64,000 nt of DNA from Amycolatopsis sp. MtRt-6 (lineage in GTDB: Bacteria; Actinomycetota; Actinomycetes; Mycobacteriales; Pseudonocardiaceae). This document shows, in pieces, positions 8,865-17,181 of this stretch. Location of the stretch: positions 62,001 through 126,000 of the forward strand of contig NZ_JADWPD010000003.1 in assembly GCF_017308975.1 (NCBI RefSeq), in the 5' to 3' direction. Both the position numbers and the translations under genes were made by a program. A model generated the notes under the pieces. The model saw only the letters and a list, made by a program, of their open reading frames with translations. It did not search any database and was not told the origin of the DNA. Each line of letters begins with the position of its first letter. Position 1 is the stretch's first letter.

Positions 8865-9830
8865 TTACGCGGAGTCGCCTGACTCGCGGGCCGCGCGGGC
8901 CCGGCGCTTGCCCTCGTGCATCGCGACCACCCGGGCGATCGGGATCGTGTGCCCCTCCTCGACCAGGTCCGCCGGCAGCACGAACGGCTCCGGCATCTCC
9001 GCCGTCCACGGATCGCTGCCGGCCAGCAGGTCCGGGACCGTGTGCACGGTGAAGTCGGCCGGCTGGACGCCGTCGAGGTCGGCCCACGCCACCGGGAACG
9101 ACACCGGCGTGCCCGGGCGGTGGCGCGGGCTGTAGACCGAGACGACCGTCGCGCCGCCGGCCCGCGTCGAATCCAGGAACACCTTGCCTTCCCGGCGTTC
9201 GACCACGAACTCCGTCGTGCCCAGCGCCGGGTCGATCCGCTCGGCGCGGGCCGCCACCGCGCGGGTGGCCGCCGCGATGTCCTCCGTCGGCTGCCCCGGG
9301 GCGAGCGGCACGAAGACGTGGACGCCCTTCGAACCGCTGGTCTTCACCGCGCCGTCGAGACCGTCCTTGCGCAACGCCTCCCGCACCAGCTTCGCGGCGC
9401 CGACCGCCAGCGAGAACGGGGCGTCCGCGGGCGGGTCGAGGTCGAGGATCAGGTGCGTCGGCCCGGTCGCGGGCTCGCCGCGGAACAGCGACGTGTGGTA
9501 CTCGATCGCCCGCTGGTTGCCGAACCAGATCAGCGTGCGCAGGTCGTTGCAGAGGGCGTAGGTGACTTCGCGCCGGGACCGGTCGGCCCACAGCGCCCGC
9601 CGCGCCACCCACTCCGGGGTGTACTTCGGCAGGTTCTTCTGCATGAACGGCCCCTGGCCGCGCAGCACGCGCACGACGCTGAGCAGCCGGTCGCGCAGCT
9701 CCGGCAGCATCCGGCCGGACACCGCTTCGAGGTAGTCGAGCAACTCCCGCTTGGTGACGCCCGCGTCGGGGAAGACCTCCTGGTCGAGACTGCTCAGCTT
9801 GACGCCGTGCCGCACTTCGTCGCCGCTCAT
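8865..9830 (-). CDS. LigD-type DNA repair polymerase/primase domain protein
   Basis: A 321-residue stand-alone polymerase domain of the LigD/archaeo-eukaryotic primase family used in bacterial non-homologous end joining. The catalytic LILDLDPP aspartates (near residue 130), the SGSKGVHVFVPL motif and the VVERREGKVFLD segment are all present. No ligase or nuclease domain is attached, and neither Ku nor a ligase lies nearby, so partners must be elsewhere. The ATG at 9830 follows a GGGTGGG ribosome site. The stop lies 4 bases from repeat copy A. Confidence 0.93.
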   Translation of the reverse strand: MSGDEVRHGVKLSSLDQEVFPDAGVTKRELLDYLEAVSGRMLPELRDRLLSVVRVLRGQGPFMQKNLPKYTPEWVARRALWADRSRREVTYALCNDLRTLIWFGNQRAIEYHTSLFRGEPATGPTHLILDLDPPADAPFSLAVGAAKLVREALRKDGLDGAVKTSGSKGVHVFVPLAPGQPTEDIAAATRAVAARAERIDPALGTTEFVVERREGKVFLDSTRAGGATVVSVYSPRHRPGTPVSFPVAWADLDGVQPADFTVHTVPDLLAGSDPWTAEMPEPFVLPADLVEEGHTIPIARVVAMHEGKRRARAARESGDSA

Positions 9831-9868
9831 CGACCCACCCTCGCGTTCCCGCGCGAAGCGGTCAACTC

Positions 9869-10669
9869 TCAAACGAGCGGACGTCCGGTGCGCAGCCGCC
9901 ACCGCAGATCGCCCAGGCAGGCGTTGAACGGGAACCGCCGCAGCGGGCCGGGCAGCACGCGGACGACCCGGCCGAGCGCGCCGAGGAGCGCGTCGAAGCG
10001 GCGCTGGTCGGCGGTGGTCCACGGCAGCCGCATTTCGTCCCGGAAGCGCTGCGGGAGGAACCCGGTGGTGACGAACCGGTGGAACCGCCGTCCGGGCACG
10101 GCGAAGACCGGTGGCAGGAACTCCAGGTCGACGATCCGGGTGAGGTAGCGGCGGACGTCGTCGTCGAGGCGCACCTCGGCCAGCCCGCGGGCCCAGTACT
10201 CCGCGAAGGCCGCCCGGTCCGCGGGCCACATCTCGGGACGCACCTGCAGCGTGGTGCCGAGCGACGCGGCCTCGGCGTAGAACCGCTCCGGCTCGCCGCC
10301 GGCGAAGGCCAGGTAGACATCTTCGAAGCCCTTGTACAGGCAGGCCGCGACCCACAGCTGCAGGTCCGTGTCGAAGGCGTCGTAGGCGACCGGGCTGGCC
10401 GCGGTCGCGTGCACCTGCGCGTGGGCCCGGTTGACGCCCTTCCGGTAGGCGGCGCGCTCGGCGTCGGTGCCCATCGTCGCGACCGCGAGGTAGGTCAGCG
10501 TGGTCCGGGTCCGCTTGACCGGGTGGCGGAAGAGGTTGCCGCTGTCGACCCGGCTCTCCAGGACGCCGTGCCCGACCGGCGCGCGGGACAGCTGCATGAT
10601 CACGTTCGCGCTGCCGGCCAGCAGCCCGGCGCCGATGACGGCGTCGCGAAGGGCGGTCTCGGTCATCAT
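9869..10669 (-). CDS. MpaB/DUF2236-family oxygenase-like protein
   Basis: A 266-residue protein of the rubber-oxygenase/MpaB family (DUF2236). It has the conserved N-terminal MQLSRAPVGHGV segment, the HPVKRTRTT basic patch, and VNRAHAQVHA with candidate haem-ligand histidines. Members are haem-dependent oxygenases or of unknown function. Actinomycetes often carry several. No substrate can be assigned. It is followed 38 bases later by the LigD polymerase gene on the same strand, but the two functions have no evident link. Confidence 0.85.
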   Translation of the reverse strand: MMTETALRDAVIGAGLLAGSANVIMQLSRAPVGHGVLESRVDSGNLFRHPVKRTRTTLTYLAVATMGTDAERAAYRKGVNRAHAQVHATAASPVAYDAFDTDLQLWVAACLYKGFEDVYLAFAGGEPERFYAEAASLGTTLQVRPEMWPADRAAFAEYWARGLAEVRLDDDVRRYLTRIVDLEFLPPVFAVPGRRFHRFVTTGFLPQRFRDEMRLPWTTADQRRFDALLGALGRVVRVLPGPLRRFPFNACLGDLRWRLRTGRPLV

Positions 10670-10697
10670 CCGAGGGAACGCCGCTGTTGACGATCTG

Positions 10698-11582
10698 TCA
10701 AGAGTGCTGGGCCGCCCGGGCGAACGCGATCAGCGCCCGCGCGGCCGGGCTCAGTGGCCCGGCCGTCCGCCACGCCAGCGCCAGCATGCCCCGCAGTCCC
10801 GGGCCGCGGAGCCCGACGACATGCAGCTCCGCCTGGTGGTACCGGGCCAGCGACTCCGGCACGATCGCCACCCCGAGGCCGCGCATCGCCAGTTGCACCA
10901 GGAAGTTCGGGTCGGCCGCCTCGAACGCGATCCGCGGTGTCAGGCCTGCCCGCGCGAAGGCCGCGTCCAACGCCGTGCGCAGGCCCGTCCCTTGGGGCAG
11001 CGCCATCAGCGGCAGGCCGTCGAGGTCGGGGATCTCGACCTCGACGCGGCCGGCGAGGGGACCACCCGGAGCGGTGATGGCCAGGAACGGCTCCTCGAGC
11101 AGCACCTGTGTCGCGATGCCGGGCGGCGGGGCGGTGGAGATGCCGACGACGGCGAGGTCGAGCCGTCCCTCGCGCAGCGCCGCGAGCATGGTGTCGGAGT
11201 CGGCTTCCGAGAGCGTGATCTCGACCGCCGGGTACCGCTCGTGGAAGCCGGCCAGCAGATCGGGCAGGCCGATCGGCCCCACCGACGTCACCATGCCGAT
11301 CGCCACCTGCCCGCGGACCAGCCCGGCGAGCTCGTCGACGGCTTCGCGCACGCCCTGCACCGCCGCTAGCGCGGCCCGGGCGTGCGGGAGGGCCGCGGCG
11401 CCGACGTCGGTGAGCCGGACCGTCCGGCCGGAGCGGTCGAGCAGTTCCTGCCTCAGCTCTCGTTCCAGGCGTTTGACCTGCGCACTCACGCCGGGCTGGG
11501 CGACGTGCAGCCGTTCTGCCGCCCGCGTGAAGTTGCCTTCCTCCGCGACGGCGACGAAGTACGCGAGCTGATGCAGTTCCAT
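10698..11582 (-). CDS. LysR-family transcription regulator
   Basis: A 294-residue LysR regulator. The N-terminal winged helix begins MELHQLAYFVAVAEEGNFTR, with AAERLHVAQPGVSAQVKRLE as the recognition helix region. A two-lobe effector-binding domain follows, with TSVGPIGLPDLLAGF at its start. The ATG at 11582 matches the normal LysR N-terminus. It is divergent from the FAD-linked oxidoreductase, with a T-N11-A palindrome between them, the classic arrangement for a LysR activator and its target. Confidence 0.95.
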   Translation of the reverse strand: MELHQLAYFVAVAEEGNFTRAAERLHVAQPGVSAQVKRLERELRQELLDRSGRTVRLTDVGAAALPHARAALAAVQGVREAVDELAGLVRGQVAIGMVTSVGPIGLPDLLAGFHERYPAVEITLSEADSDTMLAALREGRLDLAVVGISTAPPPGIATQVLLEEPFLAITAPGGPLAGRVEVEIPDLDGLPLMALPQGTGLRTALDAAFARAGLTPRIAFEAADPNFLVQLAMRGLGVAIVPESLARYHQAELHVVGLRGPGLRGMLALAWRTAGPLSPAARALIAFARAAQHS

Positions 11583-11591
11583 AAGCACTGA

Positions 11592-11606
11592 TTCTAGTTG
11601 GTAGAA
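11592..11606. promoter_or_regulatory. Candidate LysR operator
   Basis: TTCTA-GTTGG-TAGAA is a perfect 5-bp inverted repeat and contains the LysR T-N11-A pattern (11593 to 11605). It lies in the 70-base divergent gap between the LysR gene and the FAD oxidoreductase. Confidence 0.6.
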
Positions 11607-11652
11607 AAACCAGATCTTGGACTTCTGATCGCGGTCGCTCGAAGCTGGAGGC

Positions 11653-12945
11653 ATGAACCTCCTCCACCCCGGCCAGGACGGGTACGCCGAAGAAGTCGCC
11701 GGATTCCAGACGGCGGTGCCCAGCACGCCCGCGGCCGTCGTGGCCGCCGAAAGCGCCGAGGACGTCGTCGCGGCGGTGCGCTACGCGACCGAGCACCGGC
11801 TGGCCGTCGCGGTCCAGGCCACCGGGCACGGCCTGACCGCGGGCACCGACGGGCTGCTGATCAGCACTCGCCGGATGACCGGCGTCGAGATCGACGCCGC
11901 CGCCCGCACCGCCCGCGTCGAAGCCGGTGCCCGGTGGGAAGCGGTGATCGCGGCCGCCGGCGCGCACGGCCTGGCACCGCTCAGCGGCTCGTCCCCGGAC
12001 GTCGGCGTCGTCGGCTACACGCTCAGCGGCGGGTTCGGGCTGCTGGCCCGCCGGTACGGCCGCGCCGCCGACCACGTCCGCGCCCTCGACGTCGTGACCG
12101 CCGACGGCGAGCTCCGGCGCGCCGAGCCGGGCTCGGACCTGTTCTGGGCGCTGCGCGGCGGCCGGGACGGCTTCGGCGTCGTGACGGCGATCGAGTTCGG
12201 CCTCCTGCCGGTCGCCGAGCTCTACGGCGGCAGCCTCACCTTCGACGGCGCCGACGTGCCGGCCGTGCTGCGCGCCTGGCGGACGTGGTCGGCGGCCGCG
12301 CCGGACACGCTGACGACGTCGCTGGCCATGATCCGGTACCCCGACCTGCCGATGGTGCCCGCGCCCGTGCGCGGCCGGCACGTCGCCCAGGTCCGGGTCG
12401 CCTACCTCGGCGAGGACGGCGACGACGTCGTCGCGCCGCTGCGGGCCGTCACCCCCGCCCTGGCGGACACGCTGCGGCGGCTGCCGTTCACCGAGTCCGG
12501 GTCGATCGCGGCCGAGCCGCGGCAGCCGCACGGCTACCACGGCACCAACGCGACCGTCTCGCAGCTGAACGACGCCATGCTCGACGCGATCGTCGAGCAC
12601 GCCGGCCCGGGCGCGGCCGCGCCACCGGTGCTCATCATCGACCGGCTGGGCGGCGCGCTCGCCCGGACGCCGGAGACGCCGGGCGTGGGCTGGGACTCCT
12701 CCGCCGAGTTCGTCGTCCGGGCGTTGTCACTGGTCGGCGACGACGGCGTCCCGGCGATCCGGCGCGCGCACGCGAAGCTGTTCGACGCGCTGGCGCCGTG
12801 GACGACCGGCCGGCTCCTGCCGTTCGTCTATGGCGAGCACGCGCCGGAAGAGGTCGCGGAAAGCGTCTTTCCGGCCGCCGACCTGCGGCGGCTCCGCGAG
12901 CTGAAGCGCAGGTACGACGCGGGGAACGTCTTCCGGGCGGGCTGA
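11653..12945 (+). CDS. FAD-binding oxidoreductase of the BBE/VAO type
   Basis: A 430-residue flavin oxidase. The N-terminal PCMH FAD domain contains QATGHG, where the His can carry covalent FAD. The usual second attachment Cys is absent: the matching segment reads SGSSPDVGVVGYTLSGG. A substrate domain and a C-terminal BBE segment (LRELKRRYDAGNVFRAG, the common NxF end) follow. Relatives oxidise alkaloids, sugars or polyketide hydroxyls. It is probably controlled by the divergent LysR gene. The substrate is unknown. Confidence 0.9.
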   Translation: MNLLHPGQDGYAEEVAGFQTAVPSTPAAVVAAESAEDVVAAVRYATEHRLAVAVQATGHGLTAGTDGLLISTRRMTGVEIDAAARTARVEAGARWEAVIAAAGAHGLAPLSGSSPDVGVVGYTLSGGFGLLARRYGRAADHVRALDVVTADGELRRAEPGSDLFWALRGGRDGFGVVTAIEFGLLPVAELYGGSLTFDGADVPAVLRAWRTWSAAAPDTLTTSLAMIRYPDLPMVPAPVRGRHVAQVRVAYLGEDGDDVVAPLRAVTPALADTLRRLPFTESGSIAAEPRQPHGYHGTNATVSQLNDAMLDAIVEHAGPGAAAPPVLIIDRLGGALARTPETPGVGWDSSAEFVVRALSLVGDDGVPAIRRAHAKLFDALAPWTTGRLLPFVYGEHAPEEVAESVFPAADLRRLRELKRRYDAGNVFRAG

Positions 12946-13015
12946 GGCGGCGAAATGGCCCGGAATCGGGAGCCATATACTCGGCCGGCCTGATCACACC
13001 GATAGGGGAACCGTC

Positions 13016-14185
13016 TTGCGCACGATGAGCCACGAGGACTACCTCGGCATGCGGCGGTTCCCCGGGCTCGACGGCCTGCGGGCGCTCGCCGCGACGATGG
13101 TCATCTTCTTCCACTTCGGCGGGCCGAACTGGACGTGGCTGTCGGGCTGGGTCGGCGTCTACCTCTTCTTCGTGCTGTCCGGGTTCCTGATCACGACGCT
13201 GCTGCTGCGCGAGCAGGACCGCACCCACCGGATCTCGCTGTCGAACTTCTACATCCGGCGCGTGTTCCGGATCCTGCCGCCGTACCTGGTGATTCTCGGC
13301 GGCATCGTCGCGTTCGTCGTCCTGCGCGGCGAGTTCTATTCGCGCGACTTCCCGCAGGCGCTGAAGTACTACCTGACGTTCCTCAACGAGTTCCTGCCGG
13401 CGGCCACCACCGGCGCGGACAACTTCTTCAGCGGCTCGTGGACGCTGGGGATCGAGGAGAAGTTCTACCTGGTCTGGCCGTTCCTGCTGGTCGCGATCGG
13501 GATCGGCGCGGCGAAGCGCAAGTTCCTGCTGGTCGGCGTGGCGATGGTGGCGCTGCTGGCGCTGGTCCCGCTGACGACCGGCGGCTTCGTGCTCGAGTAC
13601 TCGCAGACGGCGATCTACCGCTCGACGATCCACTACTTCATCCTGGCGGGCGGCTGCCTGCTGGCGATCCTGCTGCACTACCGCCGCGGGTACGAGCTGC
13701 TGAAGCCGCTGACGCACCCGCTGGCCGCGATCCCGATCGTCGCGGCGTTCGCGCTGCTGCACACGAACTTCGACCGCCTCTGGCAGGAGACCCGCAACAA
13801 CCTCTGGCTGCTGGTCGCGTACGCGGCGATGACGATGCTCCTGCTGATCGTCCTGGTGAGCCCGGGCCCGCTGCGGTGGCTGCTGAGCACGGCCCCGATG
13901 CGGTTCGTGGGCGAGCGCTCGTACTCGCTGTACCTGCTGCAGGGGCCGGTGCACTTCGTCGTGGTGCAGGCGGTGCCGGGCCTCGCGCCGCATCGGACGG
14001 CCTCGGCACTGACGGTGTTCATCGTCGGCCTGGCGATCGCGGACCTGATCCACCGCTGGGTCGAGAAGCCGCTGATCGACGTCGGTAAGCGGCTCATCGC
14101 CCGCAAGGAGGCCCGGCGCGCGGAGCGGCAGGAGCCGGAGCGTCCTGCCGAGACACGCGCCGAGCCCGCGGCGGTCGGGTCCTAG
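13016..14185 (+). CDS. Membrane acyltransferase (OafA/YrhL, Acyl_transf_3 type)
   Basis: A 389-residue protein with about ten membrane helices. RFPGLDGLRALAATMVIFFH carries the catalytic-type His, and WTLGIEEKFYLVWP and ERSYSLYLLQGP are typical of the acyltransferase-3 family. It probably O-acylates a cell-surface sugar or secreted compound. The TTG at 13016 is preferred because AGGGGA sits 6 bases upstream. An ATG 9 bases further on is possible. The tail is charged and Arg/Glu-rich. The stop overlaps the stop region of the convergent nitroreductase by 4 bases. Confidence 0.92.
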   Translation: MRTMSHEDYLGMRRFPGLDGLRALAATMVIFFHFGGPNWTWLSGWVGVYLFFVLSGFLITTLLLREQDRTHRISLSNFYIRRVFRILPPYLVILGGIVAFVVLRGEFYSRDFPQALKYYLTFLNEFLPAATTGADNFFSGSWTLGIEEKFYLVWPFLLVAIGIGAAKRKFLLVGVAMVALLALVPLTTGGFVLEYSQTAIYRSTIHYFILAGGCLLAILLHYRRGYELLKPLTHPLAAIPIVAAFALLHTNFDRLWQETRNNLWLLVAYAAMTMLLLIVLVSPGPLRWLLSTAPMRFVGERSYSLYLLQGPVHFVVVQAVPGLAPHRTASALTVFIVGLAIADLIHRWVEKPLIDVGKRLIARKEARRAERQEPERPAETRAEPAAVGS

Positions 14186-14604
14186 CGCTCCAGGACGACG
14201 ATCGGGATGAGCCGGTCGGTCTTCTTCTCGTAGTCCGCGAAGCCCTCGGCGTGCGCCACCATGCCCGCGTACAGGCGGTCGCGCTCGGCGCGGTCGGCGA
14301 TCACGGTCGCCGTGGCCTCGAACTTCTCGCTGCCGACCTCGACCGTGACCTTCGGGTTGGCCACCAGGTTGTGGTACCAGGCCGGGTTCTTCGGCGCGCC
14401 GCCCATGGACGCAGCGACGACGTAGCGGTCGCCGTCCTTGGTGTAGACGAGCGGGGACAGGCGCTCCGCGCCGCTCTTCGCGCCGATCGTCGTGAGCAAG
14501 AGCACGTTCTTGCCCTCGAAGTAGTTGCCGACCTTGCCCCCGTTGGCACGGAACTCCTCGACGACCTGCTTGTTGAAGTCGTTCATTTCGGCTGGCGTGG
14601 TCAT
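14182..14604 (-). CDS. F420-dependent deazaflavin nitroreductase-family protein (Ddn type)
   Basis: A 140-residue split-barrel protein of the Ddn/DUF385 family. The hallmarks are VLLLTTIGAKSGAERLSPLVY, which binds the F420 phosphate tail, and NPAWYHNLVANPKVTVE. Relatives use reduced F420 to reduce quinones or nitro compounds. It is divergent from a MarR regulator across 94 bases containing a clear palindrome, so induction by a quinone or drug-like ligand is likely. The physiological substrate is unknown. Confidence 0.92.
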   Translation of the reverse strand: MTTPAEMNDFNKQVVEEFRANGGKVGNYFEGKNVLLLTTIGAKSGAERLSPLVYTKDGDRYVVAASMGGAPKNPAWYHNLVANPKVTVEVGSEKFEATATVIADRAERDRLYAGMVAHAEGFADYEKKTDRLIPIVVLER

Positions 14605-14659
14605 GGGACCCCCTGTTTCTGGCCGGTAGGCTCGACCGGACGCGAGTAGGCTCACAAGT

Positions 14660-14679
14660 GTTTGCTTTGCAAACAAAGC
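14660..14679. promoter_or_regulatory. Candidate MarR operator (two overlapping palindromes)
   Basis: GTTTGC-TTT-GCAAAC (14660-14674) overlaps GCTTTG-CAAA-CAAAGC (14664-14679). Both are perfect inverted repeats, 20 bases before the MarR start and in the shared divergent promoter region with the nitroreductase gene. Confidence 0.65.
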
Positions 14680-14698
14680 TACCGACGGGAGGTGAGTG

Positions 14699-15163
14699 GT
14701 GTCAACGGAGGCCGGACCGACCGTCGAGGACGGCGTGCGGCAGTTGTTGCTGCTCATGCCACGCCTGGTCGGCCGCGCGAAGCGCACACCGGTGCCGGCC
14801 GAGCTGGACGGCTGCGCACTCGCGCCGAGACACCTTTCGCTGCTGTCCTACCTGCTCTTCGACGGCCCGATGACGGTCACCGAACTGGCCACCCGCCTCC
14901 AGGTCGCGCCGACGACGGCGAGCCTGATGGTCGGCGACCTCAGCCGTCAGGGCGTGCTGAACCGCGACGAGGACCCGGCCGACCGCCGCCGCACGATCGT
15001 CAGCATCGCCGAGGACAAGCGCCCGGCCGTCGACGCCTGGCTGGCCCGCGGCGCGAAGGCCTGGAGCGACGCCCTGACGCCGTTGACCCCGGCCGAGCGG
15101 CAGCTGGTGATCACGACGCTGGAAGCCTACGAACGCGGCACCTGCGACGGCCCGGCCTGCTAG
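14699..15163 (+). CDS. MarR-family transcription regulator
   Basis: A 154-residue winged-helix regulator. The MTVTELATRLQVAPTTASLMVGDLSRQGVL segment (helix-turn-helix, about residues 59-88) and the DPADRRRTIVSI wing are typical MarR. The GTG at 14699 is preferred over one at 14696, because GGAGG at 14688-14692 is then 6 bases away. It probably represses itself and the divergent F420 nitroreductase. The last two bases of its TAG stop codon are the first two bases of repeat copy B. Confidence 0.93.
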   Translation: MSTEAGPTVEDGVRQLLLLMPRLVGRAKRTPVPAELDGCALAPRHLSLLSYLLFDGPMTVTELATRLQVAPTTASLMVGDLSRQGVLNRDEDPADRRRTIVSIAEDKRPAVDAWLARGAKAWSDALTPLTPAERQLVITTLEAYERGTCDGPAC

Positions 15164-15248
15164 CGCCCCAATGTGGCCTTGGTTGCGTTCAACGCACCGA
15201 AGGCCACCTTGGGTGCGTTCAACGCACCGAAGGCCACATTGGGGCGCT
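15162..15248. repeat. 87-bp palindromic intergenic repeat, copy B
   Basis: Same length and arrangement as copy A, with intact 19-bp terminal inverted repeats and two substitutions inside (GCGTTC for GCGCTC, CACCTT for CACATT). It lies between the convergent MarR and PLDc_N genes and begins inside the MarR stop codon. Confidence 0.95.
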
Positions 15249-15252
15249 TGGG

Positions 15253-15612
15253 TCAGGCGTCGTCGCGCTTTTCGCGGGCCAGCTTGCGCTGAGCCTCCGC
15301 GCGCTCCCGGCACTGGCGGAGGAATTCCTCGTCGTCCGCTGGGCTCGTCGCCGCGAACCGGCCCGGCCGGTCGTACTCCGGGAACGCCGATGCCTCGCGC
15401 TCGTACGGGCCGCGCGCCCGCGCCACCCGCTCCGGCCGGCCCGCCACCAGCCAGATGATCGAGCCGACCAGCGGCACCACGAGCACGAGCAGCAGCCACA
15501 ACCCCTTCGGCAGGTTGCGGCACGAAGATTCGTCCGTGGTGATCACGTCGACCAGGCAGAAGATCCACAACCCGAGCGTGACGATGCCGAGCAGGCCGTT
15601 GAAGTACAGCAA
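15253..15612 (-). CDS. PLD nuclease N-terminal (PLDc_N) domain membrane protein
   Basis: A 119-residue protein with two N-terminal membrane helices (ILGI-like first helix and GLWLLLVLVVPLVGSIIWLV) matching the cardiolipin-synthase N-terminal domain, then a charged cytoplasmic tail. No phospholipase domain follows. Such short proteins are common and of unknown function in actinomycetes. The TTG start follows a GGTGGGG site. Confidence 0.85.
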   Translation of the reverse strand: MLYFNGLLGIVTLGLWIFCLVDVITTDESSCRNLPKGLWLLLVLVVPLVGSIIWLVAGRPERVARARGPYEREASAFPEYDRPGRFAATSPADDEEFLRQCRERAEAQRKLAREKRDDA

Positions 15613-15648
15613 TTCCCCACCTTCCCCCGAGAATGAATGCGGTAAGTC

Positions 15649-16407
15649 TTAGCAGAACCCACCGGCAGTTTCACCGCGGGTCACCCGCAGTACCGCGGGC
15701 ATCCGGAGATTCGGCGCCGAAAGCCACGAGATTTCCGTTTCTGTCAGGCGGAAACCGCGCAGCGCCTCGAGAACGCCGGCCGCGAGGGCGAGCGCGTGCC
15801 GCGACCCCGGGCACGCGCGCGGCCCGGCCCCGAACGGCGTCCCGGCAAGGGACACCGTGACGTCTGAGCCGTCGACCCGGCGGCGCGTGGCGAGCACCGG
15901 TTGCCCGGCGGGTTTTCCGGTCAGCGACGCGAAAAGCCTGTTGCCGACGAGGCCCGCGGTGGCGTCACAGGCCTGGACGAGCAGGCCGATCCGCGCCGCC
16001 GCGAGTTCGGTCGGCCCGCCGCACACCGCGATCAGCCGCGTCAACGCCGCTTCGGCGGCCGCACCGGGCGAAACGTGCGGGTGGTACGCCGCCGCGACTG
16101 CGGCGACGTCGGCCGAGACGTCCGGCAGGCCCAGCGCCTCGGCGAGCACCCCGACCGGCACCGGCCGCGCGATCCGGGCCATCACCTCGACGACGTCGAG
16201 TTCGGCCACGATCCGCCGGGTACGCGTGAAAGCGTTGCGCTGCAACGAGTCCGCGTCGACCGAAGCCAGCAGGTCCACCGCGAGCGCCCGCCGCCGGACG
16301 TGGTCGGGGCCGTTGCTGAAGCGGGCCACGGACGCGCGCAACCAGGCGACGCTCCCGAGCGGAACATCGGCGGGCACGGGCGGTACCGGAGCGGAAAGCG
16401 AAGTCAT
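15649..16407 (-). CDS. Short cytochrome P450-like protein
   Basis: The protein has 252 residues, against about 400 for a normal bacterial P450. The haem-binding loop FGAGPRACPG, with the axial Cys near residue 208, is intact and followed by the usual L-helix. A weak I-helix-like stretch (QACDATAGLVGNRLF) is visible. I do not see a clear ExxR of the K-helix or a full N-terminal beta domain. The frame is clean from ATG to stop with normal codon use, so it does not look like a fresh frameshift. It may be a reduced P450-derived haem protein rather than a standard monooxygenase. No ferredoxin gene is adjacent. Confidence 0.75.
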   Translation of the reverse strand: MTSLSAPVPPVPADVPLGSVAWLRASVARFSNGPDHVRRRALAVDLLASVDADSLQRNAFTRTRRIVAELDVVEVMARIARPVPVGVLAEALGLPDVSADVAAVAAAYHPHVSPGAAAEAALTRLIAVCGGPTELAAARIGLLVQACDATAGLVGNRLFASLTGKPAGQPVLATRRRVDGSDVTVSLAGTPFGAGPRACPGSRHALALAAGVLEALRGFRLTETEISWLSAPNLRMPAVLRVTRGETAGGFC

Positions 16408-16451
16408 GCGGCGAAGTTAGCCGCGGAAAACGTCGGCGCGGACCGAAGCTT

Positions 16452-17129
16452 TCAGAACACGGAAGACGCCGGAAACCACGTCGCCTGCGGACCGCCGCAC
16501 TGCGTCGGCCTCGGGACGTCGTGCTGGAACCACCACGCCTCGGTGACCCGGCCGTCCGGCAGCCGGTACGTCGGCGGGCCGGCGACGCGGACGAGCCCGG
16601 CGGCCTGCAGCGACCGCGCGCTGGCGACGTTGCCGACCTCCGCGCCGGCCCGCACCCGCGCCAGGCCGAGGTGGTCGTGCGCCAGCGTCAGCCCGGCCGC
16701 GAAGAGCACCCGGACGTAGCCGCGGCCGCGGTAGCCCGGCGCCAGGTAGCCGCCGGTCTCCGGACCGCCGTCCTCGCCGGTGTGCACGCTCACCAGCCCG
16801 GCGCAGCGGTTGGCCTCGACGTCGATCATCACCAGGTCGACGGACTGCGGATCGGGTGACGCCCAGTCCGGCCCGGTGCCGGGCACGACCCGCAGCGCGT
16901 CGGCCCGCGCCGGCTCGGCGACGATCGAATCGCGCTGCCAGCCCAGCCACCGCTGCGCGCCCGGATCGCTGCCCCCGGCCACGGCGGCGGCGTACTCCCA
17001 CGCGGTCGGCGTGCGGAAGAGGAAGCGCCCACTGCGCAGCACGTGGCCCTGCCGGTCGCAGGTCCGCTTGGTCATCAGGCGGCCGCGGCGGGTGAGCCGG
17101 TCGAAGATCCCCTTGGTGGCTGGCAGCAT
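16452..17129 (-). CDS. GNAT-family N-acetyltransferase
   Basis: A 225-residue acetyltransferase. The acetyl-CoA loop is GYLAPGYRGRGYV (about residues 145-157), followed by the helix AAGLTLAHDHLGLARVRAGA and the NVASARSLQAAGLV segment typical of small-molecule or ribosomal-protein acetyltransferases of the RimJ/RimL type. The N-terminal 35 residues are basic and may be an extension. Substrate unknown. It is divergent from the PaaX gene with 52 bases between starts. Confidence 0.88.
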   Translation of the reverse strand: MLPATKGIFDRLTRRGRLMTKRTCDRQGHVLRSGRFLFRTPTAWEYAAAVAGGSDPGAQRWLGWQRDSIVAEPARADALRVVPGTGPDWASPDPQSVDLVMIDVEANRCAGLVSVHTGEDGGPETGGYLAPGYRGRGYVRVLFAAGLTLAHDHLGLARVRAGAEVGNVASARSLQAAGLVRVAGPPTYRLPDGRVTEAWWFQHDVPRPTQCGGPQATWFPASSVF

Positions 17130-17181
17130 CGCGGCGAAATCGTAGCGGAGCGATCCGGGCGGGAGTTGCTATCGTGGCGCG

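Noticed and set aside
15649..16407. Frameshift explaining the short P450
   Set aside because: No P450-like sequence was recognised in the adjacent frames upstream or downstream, and the gene starts and ends cleanly between neighbours.
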